Source: Symbiobacterium thermophilum IAM 14863
GTDB lineage: Bacteria > Bacillota > Sulfobacillia > Symbiobacteriales > Symbiobacteriaceae
Length of the DNA: 64,000 nt
Assembly: GCF_000009905.1 (NCBI RefSeq)
Contig: NC_006177.1
Span: forward strand, 2,542,001 to 2,606,000
Reading direction: 5' to 3'
The notes below the pieces were generated by a model. It did no database searches and was not told the origin of the DNA. It saw only the letters and a list, made by a program, of their open reading frames with translations. Of this stretch, positions 32,086-39,499 are shown one piece after another (position 1 is the stretch's first letter; the number at the start of each line of letters is the position of its first letter). The translations under genes were made by a program, and so were the position numbers.

Positions 32086-33267
32086 TCAGCGACCCGGCGC
32101 CGCAAGCTTTCGCAAGAACTCGACCGACTTGACGAACTGCTCGACCGCGTAGTCCACGTCCTCCGCGGTGTTCTCCTCCCCGAAGGAGAATCGCAGCGAC
32201 GACTGGGCCTCCTCCCGGCTGCAGCCCACCGCCAGCAACACGTGGCTGGGCTGCAGCGATCCGGAGGTGCAGGCCGACCCCGACGAGGCGTAGACCCCCG
32301 CCATGTCCAGGCGCAGCAGCAGCGCCTCGCCCTCGATCCCGTCCACCGAGACGTTGGCGTTGCCCGGGTGGCGCAGCTCCGGGTGTACGAACGGGTCGAC
32401 GCCGTTCAGCCGCACGCCTTCGATCGCCAGGACCCCCCGCAGGAACCGGTCCCGCATCTCCCGGGCGTGAGCAGCCCGGCGCTCCAGCTCCCTGGCCGCG
32501 ATCTCCGCCGCCAGGCCGAAGCCCACGATGCCGGGCACGTTCTCCGTGCCGGCCCGCATCTTCCGCTCCTGCCCGCCGCCGGTGGTGAGGCCGGGCCCGA
32601 ACCGGAACCCCTTGCGCACGTACAGCGCCCCGACGCCCTTCGGGCCGTAGATCTTGTGGCTGGAGATGGAGAGCAGGTCCACCCCGAGCGCCTTCACGTC
32701 CAGCGGGACGTAGCCCGCCGCCTGCACGGCGTCGGTGTGGAAGATGACGTCGGGATCCTTCGCCTTGGCCGCGGCGCACAGGGCCGCGATGTCCTGCACG
32801 GTGCCGATCTCGTTGTTCACCGCCATGATCGAGATCAGCACGGTGTCGGGGCGCATCGCCGCCAGCAGCGCCTCGGGCCGGATGATGCCGGTGCCCGGCT
32901 CCACGTCCACCAGCGTGACCTCGTACCCTTCCCGCACCAGGGCCTCAGCCGTGTCCAGCACCGCGTGATGCTCGAAGGGCGAGATGATCAGGTGCCTGCC
33001 CTTGGCCCGGTTGGCAGCCATGGCGCCGCGCAGGGCCCAGTTGTCGGCCTCGGTGCCGCCGCTGGTGAAGAAGATCTCGCCGGGCTGGGCGCCGATCAGG
33101 GCGGCCACCTGCGCCCGTGCCTCCTCCACCCCCTTGCGGGCCCGGCGGCCGACCGCGTGGATGGAAGAAGGGTTGCCGTAATGCTCCGTCAGGAACTCGT
33201 AGACGAGCCGGGCCACCTCGGGATGACAGCGGGTGGTCGCGGCGTGGTCACAGTACACCGTCCGCAT
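32086..33267 (-). CDS. iscS: Cysteine desulfurase (IscS/NifS-like)
   Basis: A 393-residue PLP enzyme. N-terminal YCDHAATTRCHPEV, the PLP lysine in LLSISSHKIYGPKGVGALYV and the active-site cysteine loop SSGSACTSGSLQPSHVL are all present. It removes sulfur from cysteine as a persulfide, for thiolation (MnmA) and Fe-S assembly. ATG 33267 has GGGGAG 10 bases upstream. Between this gene and the Rrf2 gene lies the 43-bp array, so the ancestral cymR-iscS-mnmA operon is interrupted by about 390 bases of repeat. Confidence 0.95.
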   Translation of the reverse strand: MRTVYCDHAATTRCHPEVARLVYEFLTEHYGNPSSIHAVGRRARKGVEEARAQVAALIGAQPGEIFFTSGGTEADNWALRGAMAANRAKGRHLIISPFEHHAVLDTAEALVREGYEVTLVDVEPGTGIIRPEALLAAMRPDTVLISIMAVNNEIGTVQDIAALCAAAKAKDPDVIFHTDAVQAAGYVPLDVKALGVDLLSISSHKIYGPKGVGALYVRKGFRFGPGLTTGGGQERKMRAGTENVPGIVGFGLAAEIAARELERRAAHAREMRDRFLRGVLAIEGVRLNGVDPFVHPELRHPGNANVSVDGIEGEALLLRLDMAGVYASSGSACTSGSLQPSHVLLAVGCSREEAQSSLRFSFGEENTAEDVDYAVEQFVKSVEFLRKLAAPGR

Positions 33268-33299
33268 GGCAGTTCTGCTCCCCTTCTCACTCATCTGGG

Positions 33300-33640
33300 C
33301 CCCGCAGACGGGCTTCGGAAGCCACACAACGGGACGTGCCCCCGCCGCTGCGCGTGGGCGGGCTGCAAGACCGGACCGGCACCCCAGCCGGCGCGCTCCG
33401 GCGGGCCATACGACGGGACCGGCAGCCCGGCCCCTGCGCTCGGACGCACGACCCGACCGGCACCCCCGCCACTGGGCCTGTACGGGCTTCACGACCCGAC
33501 CGGCCCCCCCGCCGCTGCGCCTGGCCAGGCTGCACGACCGGACCGGCGCCCCAGCCGGCGCGCTCCGGCGGGCCACACCACCGGACCCCGGCCCCCACCG
33601 GCGCCTGGGCGGGCCACACACGGAGCCGTACGGCGCCGCA
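33300..33640. repeat. 43-bp degenerate tandem array
   Basis: CCGGC anchors at 33376, 33419, 33457, 33500, 33543 and 33588 (spacing 43, 38, 43, 43, 45). Minus-strand units run roughly GGTCCGGTCGTGCAGCC, a G+C-rich centre and GGCTGGGGTGCC. It fills the Rrf2-iscS gap. The sequence differs from the other arrays, though GGTCGTG recalls the 34-bp array at 5.9 kb. Confidence 0.8.
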
Positions 33641-33655
33641 GAAGGACCGGCAACG

Positions 33656-34096
33656 CTAGATGTGGTACATCGGGTTCCCCCGCTCCGCCAGGGCCTGGTC
33701 GACCAGGTCCTGCAGCGTGATGGAGTCGATGACGGCGATGATCTGCTGCGTCACCCGCTCCCACACCCCGTGGACCGGGCAGGTGCTCGCGCACTCCGGG
33801 TCGGGCTCGCCCTCGGTGGCACAGTCCGTGTAGCCGATGGGCCCTTCCAGCACCCGGATGATGTCGCCCACGGTAATCTGGTTGGCCGGCCGGGCCAGCA
33901 TGTAGCCGCCCTGCGCCCCGCGCACGGCGGTGATGATCCCCGCCCGGCGCAGCGGCGCCGCCAGCTGTTCGAGATAGTGTTCCGAAAGCCCCTGACGCTC
34001 GGCGATGGTCCGCAGCGAGACCGGACCCGAACCCTCGTGCATCGCGAGCTCGAACAGGGCCTTAACGCCGTATTTTCCCTTGGTCGACAGCTTCAC
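33656..34096 (-). CDS. Rrf2-family transcriptional regulator
   Basis: A 146-residue Rrf2 regulator: KLSTKGKYGVKALFELAMHE, helix-turn-helix SLRTIAERQGLSEHYLEQLA, wing GIITAVRGAQGGYMLARPAN. Three cysteines occur as DCATEGEPDPECASTCPVHG (C-x9-C-x3-C), where IscR has C-x5-C-x5-C and Bacillus CymR has none, so this copy may bind an Fe-S cluster. GTG 34096 lies after a GGGGGCGG run. Together with iscS and mnmA it probably links sulfur supply to transcription, acting on its own promoter at 34144-34172. Confidence 0.93.
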   Translation of the reverse strand: MKLSTKGKYGVKALFELAMHEGSGPVSLRTIAERQGLSEHYLEQLAAPLRRAGIITAVRGAQGGYMLARPANQITVGDIIRVLEGPIGYTDCATEGEPDPECASTCPVHGVWERVTQQIIAVIDSITLQDLVDQALAERGNPMYHI

Positions 34097-34143
34097 GTGT
34101 ACCGCCCCCAATTCCGACCAACAATATCGGGATCGCCACCTAG

Positions 34144-34172
34144 AGTCTATGCGCCATAATCCCGACTGTCAA
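34144..34172 (-). promoter_or_regulatory. Promoter of the Rrf2-iscS-mnmA unit
   Basis: Minus-strand TTGACA, 17-bp spacer, TAGACT. GGGAT and ATCCC half-sites flank it (dyad spanning about 34128-34163), a possible Rrf2 operator. Confidence 0.8.
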
Positions 34173-34188
34173 GACCGGATTTCCGGGA

Positions 34189-36330
34189 TCAGGGGCGGGC
34201 CGTGGAGAGCCTGACGGTGATCACGCTGCCGGACGGCACGGCGGTCCCCGGGGCCGGACTCTGCTCCACCACGAACCCGGCGCCGCCCCCCTGCTTCAGC
34301 AGGAGGCCCAGCTCGGCGGAGAGCCGGCCGGCGTCCGCCAGGGTAAGGCCGCTGAAGTCGGGCACCGTCACGGTCTCGCCGCCCAGCGGGCCAAGCGTCA
34401 GCTCCACCTCGCTGCCGGGGGCAGCCTCGGCACCCGGCGCCGGCTTCTGGGCCGTCACCACCTTGCCCTCGCCGGAGACCTTCGGCTGCAGCCCCGCATC
34501 CCGCAGCCGCTGCAGGGCCCAGTCCGCCGGCAGGAACCGGGCGTCGGGCACCGCCACCCTGGCCGGCTCCTGCGCCTTCTCCCCGGCCGGCTCCACCTGC
34601 GGCTCCGCGACCTCCTCGGGATCGTCAGGCGGGACGCCCAGGGCGCGCAGCACCTCCGGCATCAGCTTGGCGAAGAGCGGCGCCGCGATGGTGCCGCCGT
34701 AGCCCGGGGGCCTCGGCTCGTCGATCAGGACGAACATCGCCACCCGGGGCTCGGTGGCCGGGGCGAAGCCCAGGAAGTCGCCCAGGCCCCGCTCCTTCTC
34801 CCGGCCGCCCTCGTACTTCTGCGCCGTGCCCGTCTTGCCGCCCGCCGTGTAGCCCGGGACCTTCGCCTGGGTATAAGCCTCCTCGATGACGCTGACCATC
34901 AACTGCCGGACCTCGGCCGCCGTCTGCTCGCTGATCACGGTGCGCAGGGGTTCCGTCGGGGCCTTCCACACCGTCTCGCCGTTGGCGTCGCGGATCTCGC
35001 TCACCAGGTGCGGCCGCACCAGCTTGCCGCCGTTGGCGAAGACCGCCGCCGCGCGCACCATCTGTACCGGCGTCACCTCCAGGTGCTGGCCGATGTAGAT
35101 GTTGGCCCAGTCGATCGCCCGCTTCTCCTCCCAGTTGGTCAGGCCGTTGGCGGCGGCCTCGTGGGGGAAGTCGAGGCCGGTGGGCTCGGTGAAGCCGAAC
35201 GCCTGCAGGTACCGCTGAAAGGTCTCATGGGGGATGCGCTGGCCCACGTGGATCAGCCCGACGTTGCTGGAAGTCTGCAGGAGCTGGGCGATGGTCCGCA
35301 TCTGCGGCTCCACGTGGACGACCCGGTCCCAGTTGGTGATGGTCCAGCCATCGATCTCGATCTGCCCCGAGTCGGGGATGAGGGTTGTGAGGTCGATCAA
35401 CCCCTCCTCCAGGGCAATGGCCGTGGTCACCGTCTTGAAACTGGAGCCGGGCGGCAGCGGCGTGACCGCCCAGTTGGTCAGCCGCTCCACGTCCAGCGTC
35501 CCGTCCTCCTTAACCCAGGAGGAGCGGTCGCTCAGGTCCGCGCCCGGGCGCATGGCCAGGGCCAGGATCTCGCCGGTGTGCACGTCCATGGCGATCGCCA
35601 GTGCGCGCCGCGCGTCTTCCCGGGCGATCACCTCATCCAGCGCCTCTTCGAAGGTCCGCTGTAGGTAGATGTCGATGGTGGAGATGACGGTGTAGCCGTC
35701 CTCGGCGGGGATGTTGCTCCGCACCGTGCCCAGGATGGGGGCGTTGTCGTAGGTGAGCTCCGCCCGGACGAAGCCGGGTCTGCCCCGGAGCGCCTCCTCG
35801 TACTGCGCCTCCAGCCCGTAGACGCCCACCCCGTCGGCGTCCAGATAGCCGATGATCTGGTTGGCGGCCTCACCCTGGGGATAGACCCGCTGGCTGGTCT
35901 CCTCCAGCGAGATGCCGGGAAGCATCAGCCCGGCGATCTCCTCCGCCGTCGCCAGGTCCACGCCCCGGGCCAGTACCAGGTACTGCGAGTCGGGGTTCTC
36001 CCGCAGCAGCCGCTCCAGCTCGAAGGCGTCCTGCCCCAGCAGGGGGGCGAGGCTCTCGGCGACGCGGGCAAAGTTGCGGGCCTCCATGTGGAAGGGCGAG
36101 GCGACCACGTTGCGCTGGGGGATGGAGACCGCCAGCGGACGGCCGCTCCGGTCCAGCAGCGCCCCGCGCACCGGCGCGAGCGAGGCCTCCTGCAGCCGCC
36201 GGGCCTCTTCCCGCGCCAGGACCTCCTCGGCCTCCATCACGTGGAACCAGCCGAGGCGGCCGACCATGAACAGCAGGACCGCCGTCAGCACGAAGCGCAG
36301 GATCTTCGCGCGCCGCCGCAAGGCCGTCAC
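34189..36330 (-). CDS. Class B penicillin-binding protein with two PASTA domains (SpoVD-like)
   Basis: A 713-residue transpeptidase: N-terminal membrane helix (ILRFVLTAVLLFMVGRLGWF), PBP dimerisation domain at 45-220, transpeptidase at 235-560 and two PASTA repeats at about 595-710. Active-site motifs are SSFK in PGSSFKTVTTAIALEEG, SSN in LQTSSNVGLIHVG and KTG in AGGKTGTAQKYEGG. It crosslinks peptidoglycan at the division septum or forespore (SpoVD/FtsI group); PASTA domains bind muropeptide or beta-lactam-like ligands. The second PASTA has the usual VPDFSGLTLADAGRLSAELG start. It lies 6 bases after the preceding 209-residue gene, so the two are cotranscribed. Confidence 0.94.
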   Translation of the reverse strand: MTALRRRAKILRFVLTAVLLFMVGRLGWFHVMEAEEVLAREEARRLQEASLAPVRGALLDRSGRPLAVSIPQRNVVASPFHMEARNFARVAESLAPLLGQDAFELERLLRENPDSQYLVLARGVDLATAEEIAGLMLPGISLEETSQRVYPQGEAANQIIGYLDADGVGVYGLEAQYEEALRGRPGFVRAELTYDNAPILGTVRSNIPAEDGYTVISTIDIYLQRTFEEALDEVIAREDARRALAIAMDVHTGEILALAMRPGADLSDRSSWVKEDGTLDVERLTNWAVTPLPPGSSFKTVTTAIALEEGLIDLTTLIPDSGQIEIDGWTITNWDRVVHVEPQMRTIAQLLQTSSNVGLIHVGQRIPHETFQRYLQAFGFTEPTGLDFPHEAAANGLTNWEEKRAIDWANIYIGQHLEVTPVQMVRAAAVFANGGKLVRPHLVSEIRDANGETVWKAPTEPLRTVISEQTAAEVRQLMVSVIEEAYTQAKVPGYTAGGKTGTAQKYEGGREKERGLGDFLGFAPATEPRVAMFVLIDEPRPPGYGGTIAAPLFAKLMPEVLRALGVPPDDPEEVAEPQVEPAGEKAQEPARVAVPDARFLPADWALQRLRDAGLQPKVSGEGKVVTAQKPAPGAEAAPGSEVELTLGPLGGETVTVPDFSGLTLADAGRLSAELGLLLKQGGGAGFVVEQSPAPGTAVPSGSVITVRLSTARP

Positions 36331-36336
36331 CTCCGC

Positions 36337-36966
36337 CTATAGGGTCCAGCCGAGCAGGTTCAGGAAGAGGCGGGCCGCCTGCTCGAACCGCTGGCGCTGC
36401 TCCTGGATCCAGAGGCCGGTCTGCAGCTCCGTCAGCGTCATGTAGCCCTCGCGGGCCTTGAAGTTCAGCATCAGCTCCTCGTCCTCCGCGGAGCTGGCGT
36501 GGAACGTGTAGCCGGTGGTGGGCGTCGCCCAGTCCCAGGTCATGGCGAAGCGCCGGTCGAGGAACTCGGCCTCGGCCGCCCCCCAGGCGGGGGTGAAGGC
36601 CTGGGCGACCAGGTTCAGGGGCCGTCCCTGGCCCGCCTTCAGCCAGGCGGTGAAGCCCACCTCCACCGTGTTCAGCCGGAAGGCGCCGGCTTCGGTGAGG
36701 ATGATCGCCGCCAGGTTGTGCAGGAGGAGGTCCGGCCTGGCCCCCAGGATCTCCAGGCGGAAGCTGTCCAGGCGGATCAGCAGGTTGGACTTGTCCGTGC
36801 CCCGCAGTTCCAGTTCGAAGTCGTAGATCTCAGCCTCCAGCCGTTCCCGGAGGCCGGCGGCTGCGAGCTGGCTCCGCACCTGGTCGGCCAGGGGCCGCAG
36901 CCGTTCCCGCAGCGAGAACAGTTCATCGAACTCGACGTACAGACTCTGCTCCTGATCAGGCAGCAA
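36337..36966 (-). CDS. Conserved-looking hypothetical protein, 209 residues
   Basis: TTG 36966 has GGAGG nine bases upstream. The 209-residue soluble protein alternates helix and strand (SLYVEFDELFSLRERLRPLA; YDFELELRGTDKSNLLIRLD; TYTFHASSAEDEEL-like region). I do not recognise the family. It is the first gene of the two-gene unit with the PASTA PBP, suggesting a cell-wall link. Confidence 0.75.
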   Translation of the reverse strand: MLPDQEQSLYVEFDELFSLRERLRPLADQVRSQLAAAGLRERLEAEIYDFELELRGTDKSNLLIRLDSFRLEILGARPDLLLHNLAAIILTEAGAFRLNTVEVGFTAWLKAGQGRPLNLVAQAFTPAWGAAEAEFLDRRFAMTWDWATPTTGYTFHASSAEDEELMLNFKAREGYMTLTELQTGLWIQEQRQRFEQAARLFLNLLGWTL

Positions 36967-37107
36967 CCGCTATCGCCTCCATTCCCCTATTCTACCAGAG
37001 GCAGACAGGCGGTGGCTACGGTTGCAGCGGGCCAACGCGCGCAGGAGTTGCCCCCGCTCCCGCCGAAGTGATGACATGGATGCCCACAGACGAAGGGGGG
37101 ACGGGGC

Positions 37108-37545
37108 ATGACGAAGGTGCTGCTTGCGACCGATGGTTCCGCCCACAGTGTGCGCGCGGCCCAGAGCCTGCGGAAGATGGCCGAACGGGATCAGACCATC
37201 GAGGTCACGGTGTTCCACGTGGCGCCGCTGCCCGACCTGACCACCCCTGCGGCAGCCGGCGCGCCCGTGCCCAACCCGCTCCTGCCTGACACCTATGCGC
37301 AGGCCCAGGCGGAGCGGGCCCTCTCGGTGACGCTGGCGGCGCTGGGCCTGCCGCCCGAGCGGGCCCGGGGGAGCTACGTCATCGGCGTGCCCGGCGAGGC
37401 GATCCTCGCGGAGGCCCGGCAAGGCGGCTACGATCTGATCGTGATGGGCCGGCGCGGGCTTTCACCGCTGAAGGAGCTCCTCCTCGGCAGCGTCAGCCAG
37501 GTCGTGCTCCACCGCGCCCCCTGCCCCGTACTGATCGTGCCGTAA
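37108..37545 (+). CDS. Universal stress protein (UspA family)
   Basis: A 145-residue UspA fold: KVLLATDGSAHSVRAAQSLR at the start and the ATP-binding signature VMGRRGLSPLKELLLGSVSQVV (G-2x-G-9x-G-S) at the end. ATP-binding Usps act as stress-linked nucleotide sensors. ATG 37108 is preceded by GAAGGGGGGACGGGGC. Monocistronic, with its own terminator. Confidence 0.94.
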   Translation: MTKVLLATDGSAHSVRAAQSLRKMAERDQTIEVTVFHVAPLPDLTTPAAAGAPVPNPLLPDTYAQAQAERALSVTLAALGLPPERARGSYVIGVPGEAILAEARQGGYDLIVMGRRGLSPLKELLLGSVSQVVLHRAPCPVLIVP

Positions 37546-37578
37546 GGACATCCGCCTCACGTACCCCGAGGCGCGCAT

Positions 37579-37621
37579 GAGCGGACGGCCGCCGCCCCCG
37601 GCGTGCCGTCCGCTCCTGTTT
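37579..37621 (+). terminator. uspA-type gene terminator
   Basis: GAGCGGACGGC pairs with GCCGTCCGCTC; CTGTTTTC follows on the plus strand. Confidence 0.85.
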
Positions 37622-37646
37622 TCACGGTGGGGCGCCCTCCTTCCGG

Positions 37647-38069
37647 CTAACCCCGGGCCGCCTGTACGGCCTCGACGATCCGCTGCGCGACCGTCTGCGG
37701 GTCCGAGCCCTCGATCTGGCTGCGGGGGATCATCGCCACGGCCTGGCCGTCCTTCAGCACCGCGAAGGAGGGCGACGAGGGCGGATACTGCGGGAACAGG
37801 GCACGCGCCGCAGCCGTGGCCTCCTTGTCCTGGCCGGCGAACACCGTCATCAGGTGATCGGGCTTGACCTGCCGCAGGGCCAGCGCCGCCGCCGGCCGCG
37901 CGATGCCGCCGGCGCAGCCGCACATGGAGTTGATGGCCAGGAGCGTCACGCCCTTGGCGGTCGGCAGCTTCTCCTGCACCTCCTCGGCCGTGCGCAGCTC
38001 CTCGAAGCCCAGCCGGGTCAGCTCCTCCCGCATCGCCTGGAAGTCGGGCACGAACATATGCAGATCCAC
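37647..38069 (-). CDS. Bacilliredoxin (BrxA/BrxB family)
   Basis: A 140-residue thioredoxin-fold protein with the family CGC motif in NSMCGCAGGIARPA, followed by DHLMTVFAGQDKEATAAARA and PPSSPSFAVLKDGQ. Bacilliredoxins remove bacillithiol from oxidised proteins, so a bacillithiol-type thiol may be used here. GTG 38069 has AGGGAGAGGGG upstream. Convergent with uspA. Confidence 0.93.
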   Translation of the reverse strand: MDLHMFVPDFQAMREELTRLGFEELRTAEEVQEKLPTAKGVTLLAINSMCGCAGGIARPAAALALRQVKPDHLMTVFAGQDKEATAAARALFPQYPPSSPSFAVLKDGQAVAMIPRSQIEGSDPQTVAQRIVEAVQAARG

Positions 38070-38140
38070 GCTGCCCCTCTCCCTTCTGCACCTTTGACGT
38101 TCCCTTCGTGTCCCTTGTGACGTACGCGAAGGGCCGCCGG

Positions 38141-38965
38141 TTACGGATGGGCGGCGGGCGGCGGCCAGGCGGGCAGCCGGAGGGCCAGCACCGTGAGTCC
38201 GGCGAACAGCACCGTGAGAAAGACCTCAGACCAGCCGACCCGATCGAGCCGGGCGGCTCCCCGGCGGCGGGCGCGCCAGGCGCAGACCACGGACCACACC
38301 AGCGGCGGCACCAACGCCAGAGGCACGAGCGGCGGCGCCCATCCCCGGACGGCGGGGTAGGCCGCGGCGGCGAGGAAGGCGAAGTGCACCGCCACCGACA
38401 GGTCGTGGAAGGAGCGGCGTTTCCGCTCCCGCGCCATGGTCTTGACCCGGAAGATGGAACCGGCGAAGAAGGCAAAGCAGGCGTAGGTCAGCGCCCAGCC
38501 GCGGAGGGACATCCCGCCCGCCCCGGCCAGTTCGTACAGCGGCGCCCCGGCCATCAGGCCGGTGACCGACAGGAAACCGGAGAGCAGCGAACGGGTCCGG
38601 CCCCGCTGGGCCAGCCAGAACACCAGGCAGGCCAGCAGCAGGGCGCCTGCCAGCAGGCCGAGCACGGCGGGACGGAGGGCCGCCACCGGCAGCAGCAGCG
38701 CGGCGGCGGCTGCGGCCAGGGCCAGGAGCCAGAATCCGGCCACCTCCGGCTCGGCGCTGGCCATGCCGGCGCGGCCCGAGGCGCCCCGGCCGAGCAGGAC
38801 CTCCAGGGGACCGCGCGCCGCGTACGCCGTCAGCCAGCCCAGAAGGGCCACGAGGCCGAGCGGCTGCGGTCCGAGCGCGAGGACGGCGACCACGGCCGGC
38901 GTGAGCACCATCGCCCACGCGCCGTGCTCGCGGGGAAGGGGAACGGGTCCGGGTCGAAGTCGCAT
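38141..38965 (-). CDS. YwiC-like membrane protein
   Basis: A 274-residue membrane protein with 8-9 helices. The start PLPREHGAWAMVLTPAVVAV is the YwiC-family signature; IFRVKTMARERKRRSFHDLS is a conserved cytoplasmic loop. In Bacillus ywiC lies near anaerobic nitrate-respiration genes; no biochemical role is established. ATG 38965 has GGTTGCAACC-type leader sequence but a weak ribosome site. 71 bases upstream of the bacilliredoxin gene. Confidence 0.88.
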   Translation of the reverse strand: MRLRPGPVPLPREHGAWAMVLTPAVVAVLALGPQPLGLVALLGWLTAYAARGPLEVLLGRGASGRAGMASAEPEVAGFWLLALAAAAAALLLPVAALRPAVLGLLAGALLLACLVFWLAQRGRTRSLLSGFLSVTGLMAGAPLYELAGAGGMSLRGWALTYACFAFFAGSIFRVKTMARERKRRSFHDLSVAVHFAFLAAAAYPAVRGWAPPLVPLALVPPLVWSVVCAWRARRRGAARLDRVGWSEVFLTVLFAGLTVLALRLPAWPPPAAHP

Positions 38966-39112
38966 CGCGGTTGCACCCCCGTCTGCGCACAGTGTACCAT
39001 TCAGGGGCGGGAGTGTTCTGTGCGCGTTGTCACGTCAGCCCCGCGGCAGGAAATGCTGTGGGACGAGCGAAACCTTTCGCGTGACCAAGGGAAAGGAGCG
39101 GTCCTGGGATAC

Positions 39113-39427
39113 ATGTTTGACTCGGCGGAGTTTGCGGCGCTGCGGGAGGAGTACCTGCAGGGAGCCCGGGAGCGGGCCGGCCGCCTGCGGGAGGCGGTGG
39201 CGGCGCTGCGGGAGGGCGGCCCCGTAGACCTGCGCCAGCTGCGGCAGGAGGTCCACAAGCTGCGGGGGTCCGGGGGCTTCTACGGCTTCAGGGCGCTCTC
39301 CGCGGCAGCCGCCGCGGCGGAGGATGCGCTGCTCATGGTCCTGGACGGCGAGCAGGAGCGGGACGACCACGCCCTGGCGGACCTGGTGGCCCGGGTGGTG
39401 GCGGAGATCGAAGCGGCTACGCTGTAG
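39113..39427 (+). CDS. Histidine phosphotransfer (HPt) protein
   Basis: A 104-residue helical protein. The HPt motif LRQEVHKLRGSGGFYGFRAL contains the phospho-accepting histidine (near residue 47) and the conserved K-x-x-G-S/SGxxG pattern. HPt proteins shuttle phosphate between receiver domains. It is convergent with a hybrid kinase bearing two receivers and close to a single receiver gene, so the three probably form a phosphorelay. ATG 39113 is 14 bases from AAAGGAG; a CTG at 39104 has better spacing and would add three residues. Confidence 0.88.
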   Translation: MFDSAEFAALREEYLQGARERAGRLREAVAALREGGPVDLRQLRQEVHKLRGSGGFYGFRALSAAAAAAEDALLMVLDGEQERDDHALADLVARVVAEIEAATL

Positions 39428-39434
39428 ATTGAAG

Positions 39435-39473
39435 GGCCGGCCCCGGGGAGCACCTCGCTCCTCGGGGCCGGCC
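39435..39473. terminator. Convergent terminator between HPt and hybrid kinase genes
   Basis: GGCCGGCCCCGGGGAGC pairs with GCTCCTCGGGGCCGGCC (one bulge). Very stable, but no T-run. Confidence 0.7.
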
Positions 39474-39499
39474 GCGCGCGTGGGGGTGCGTCGGGCTCC

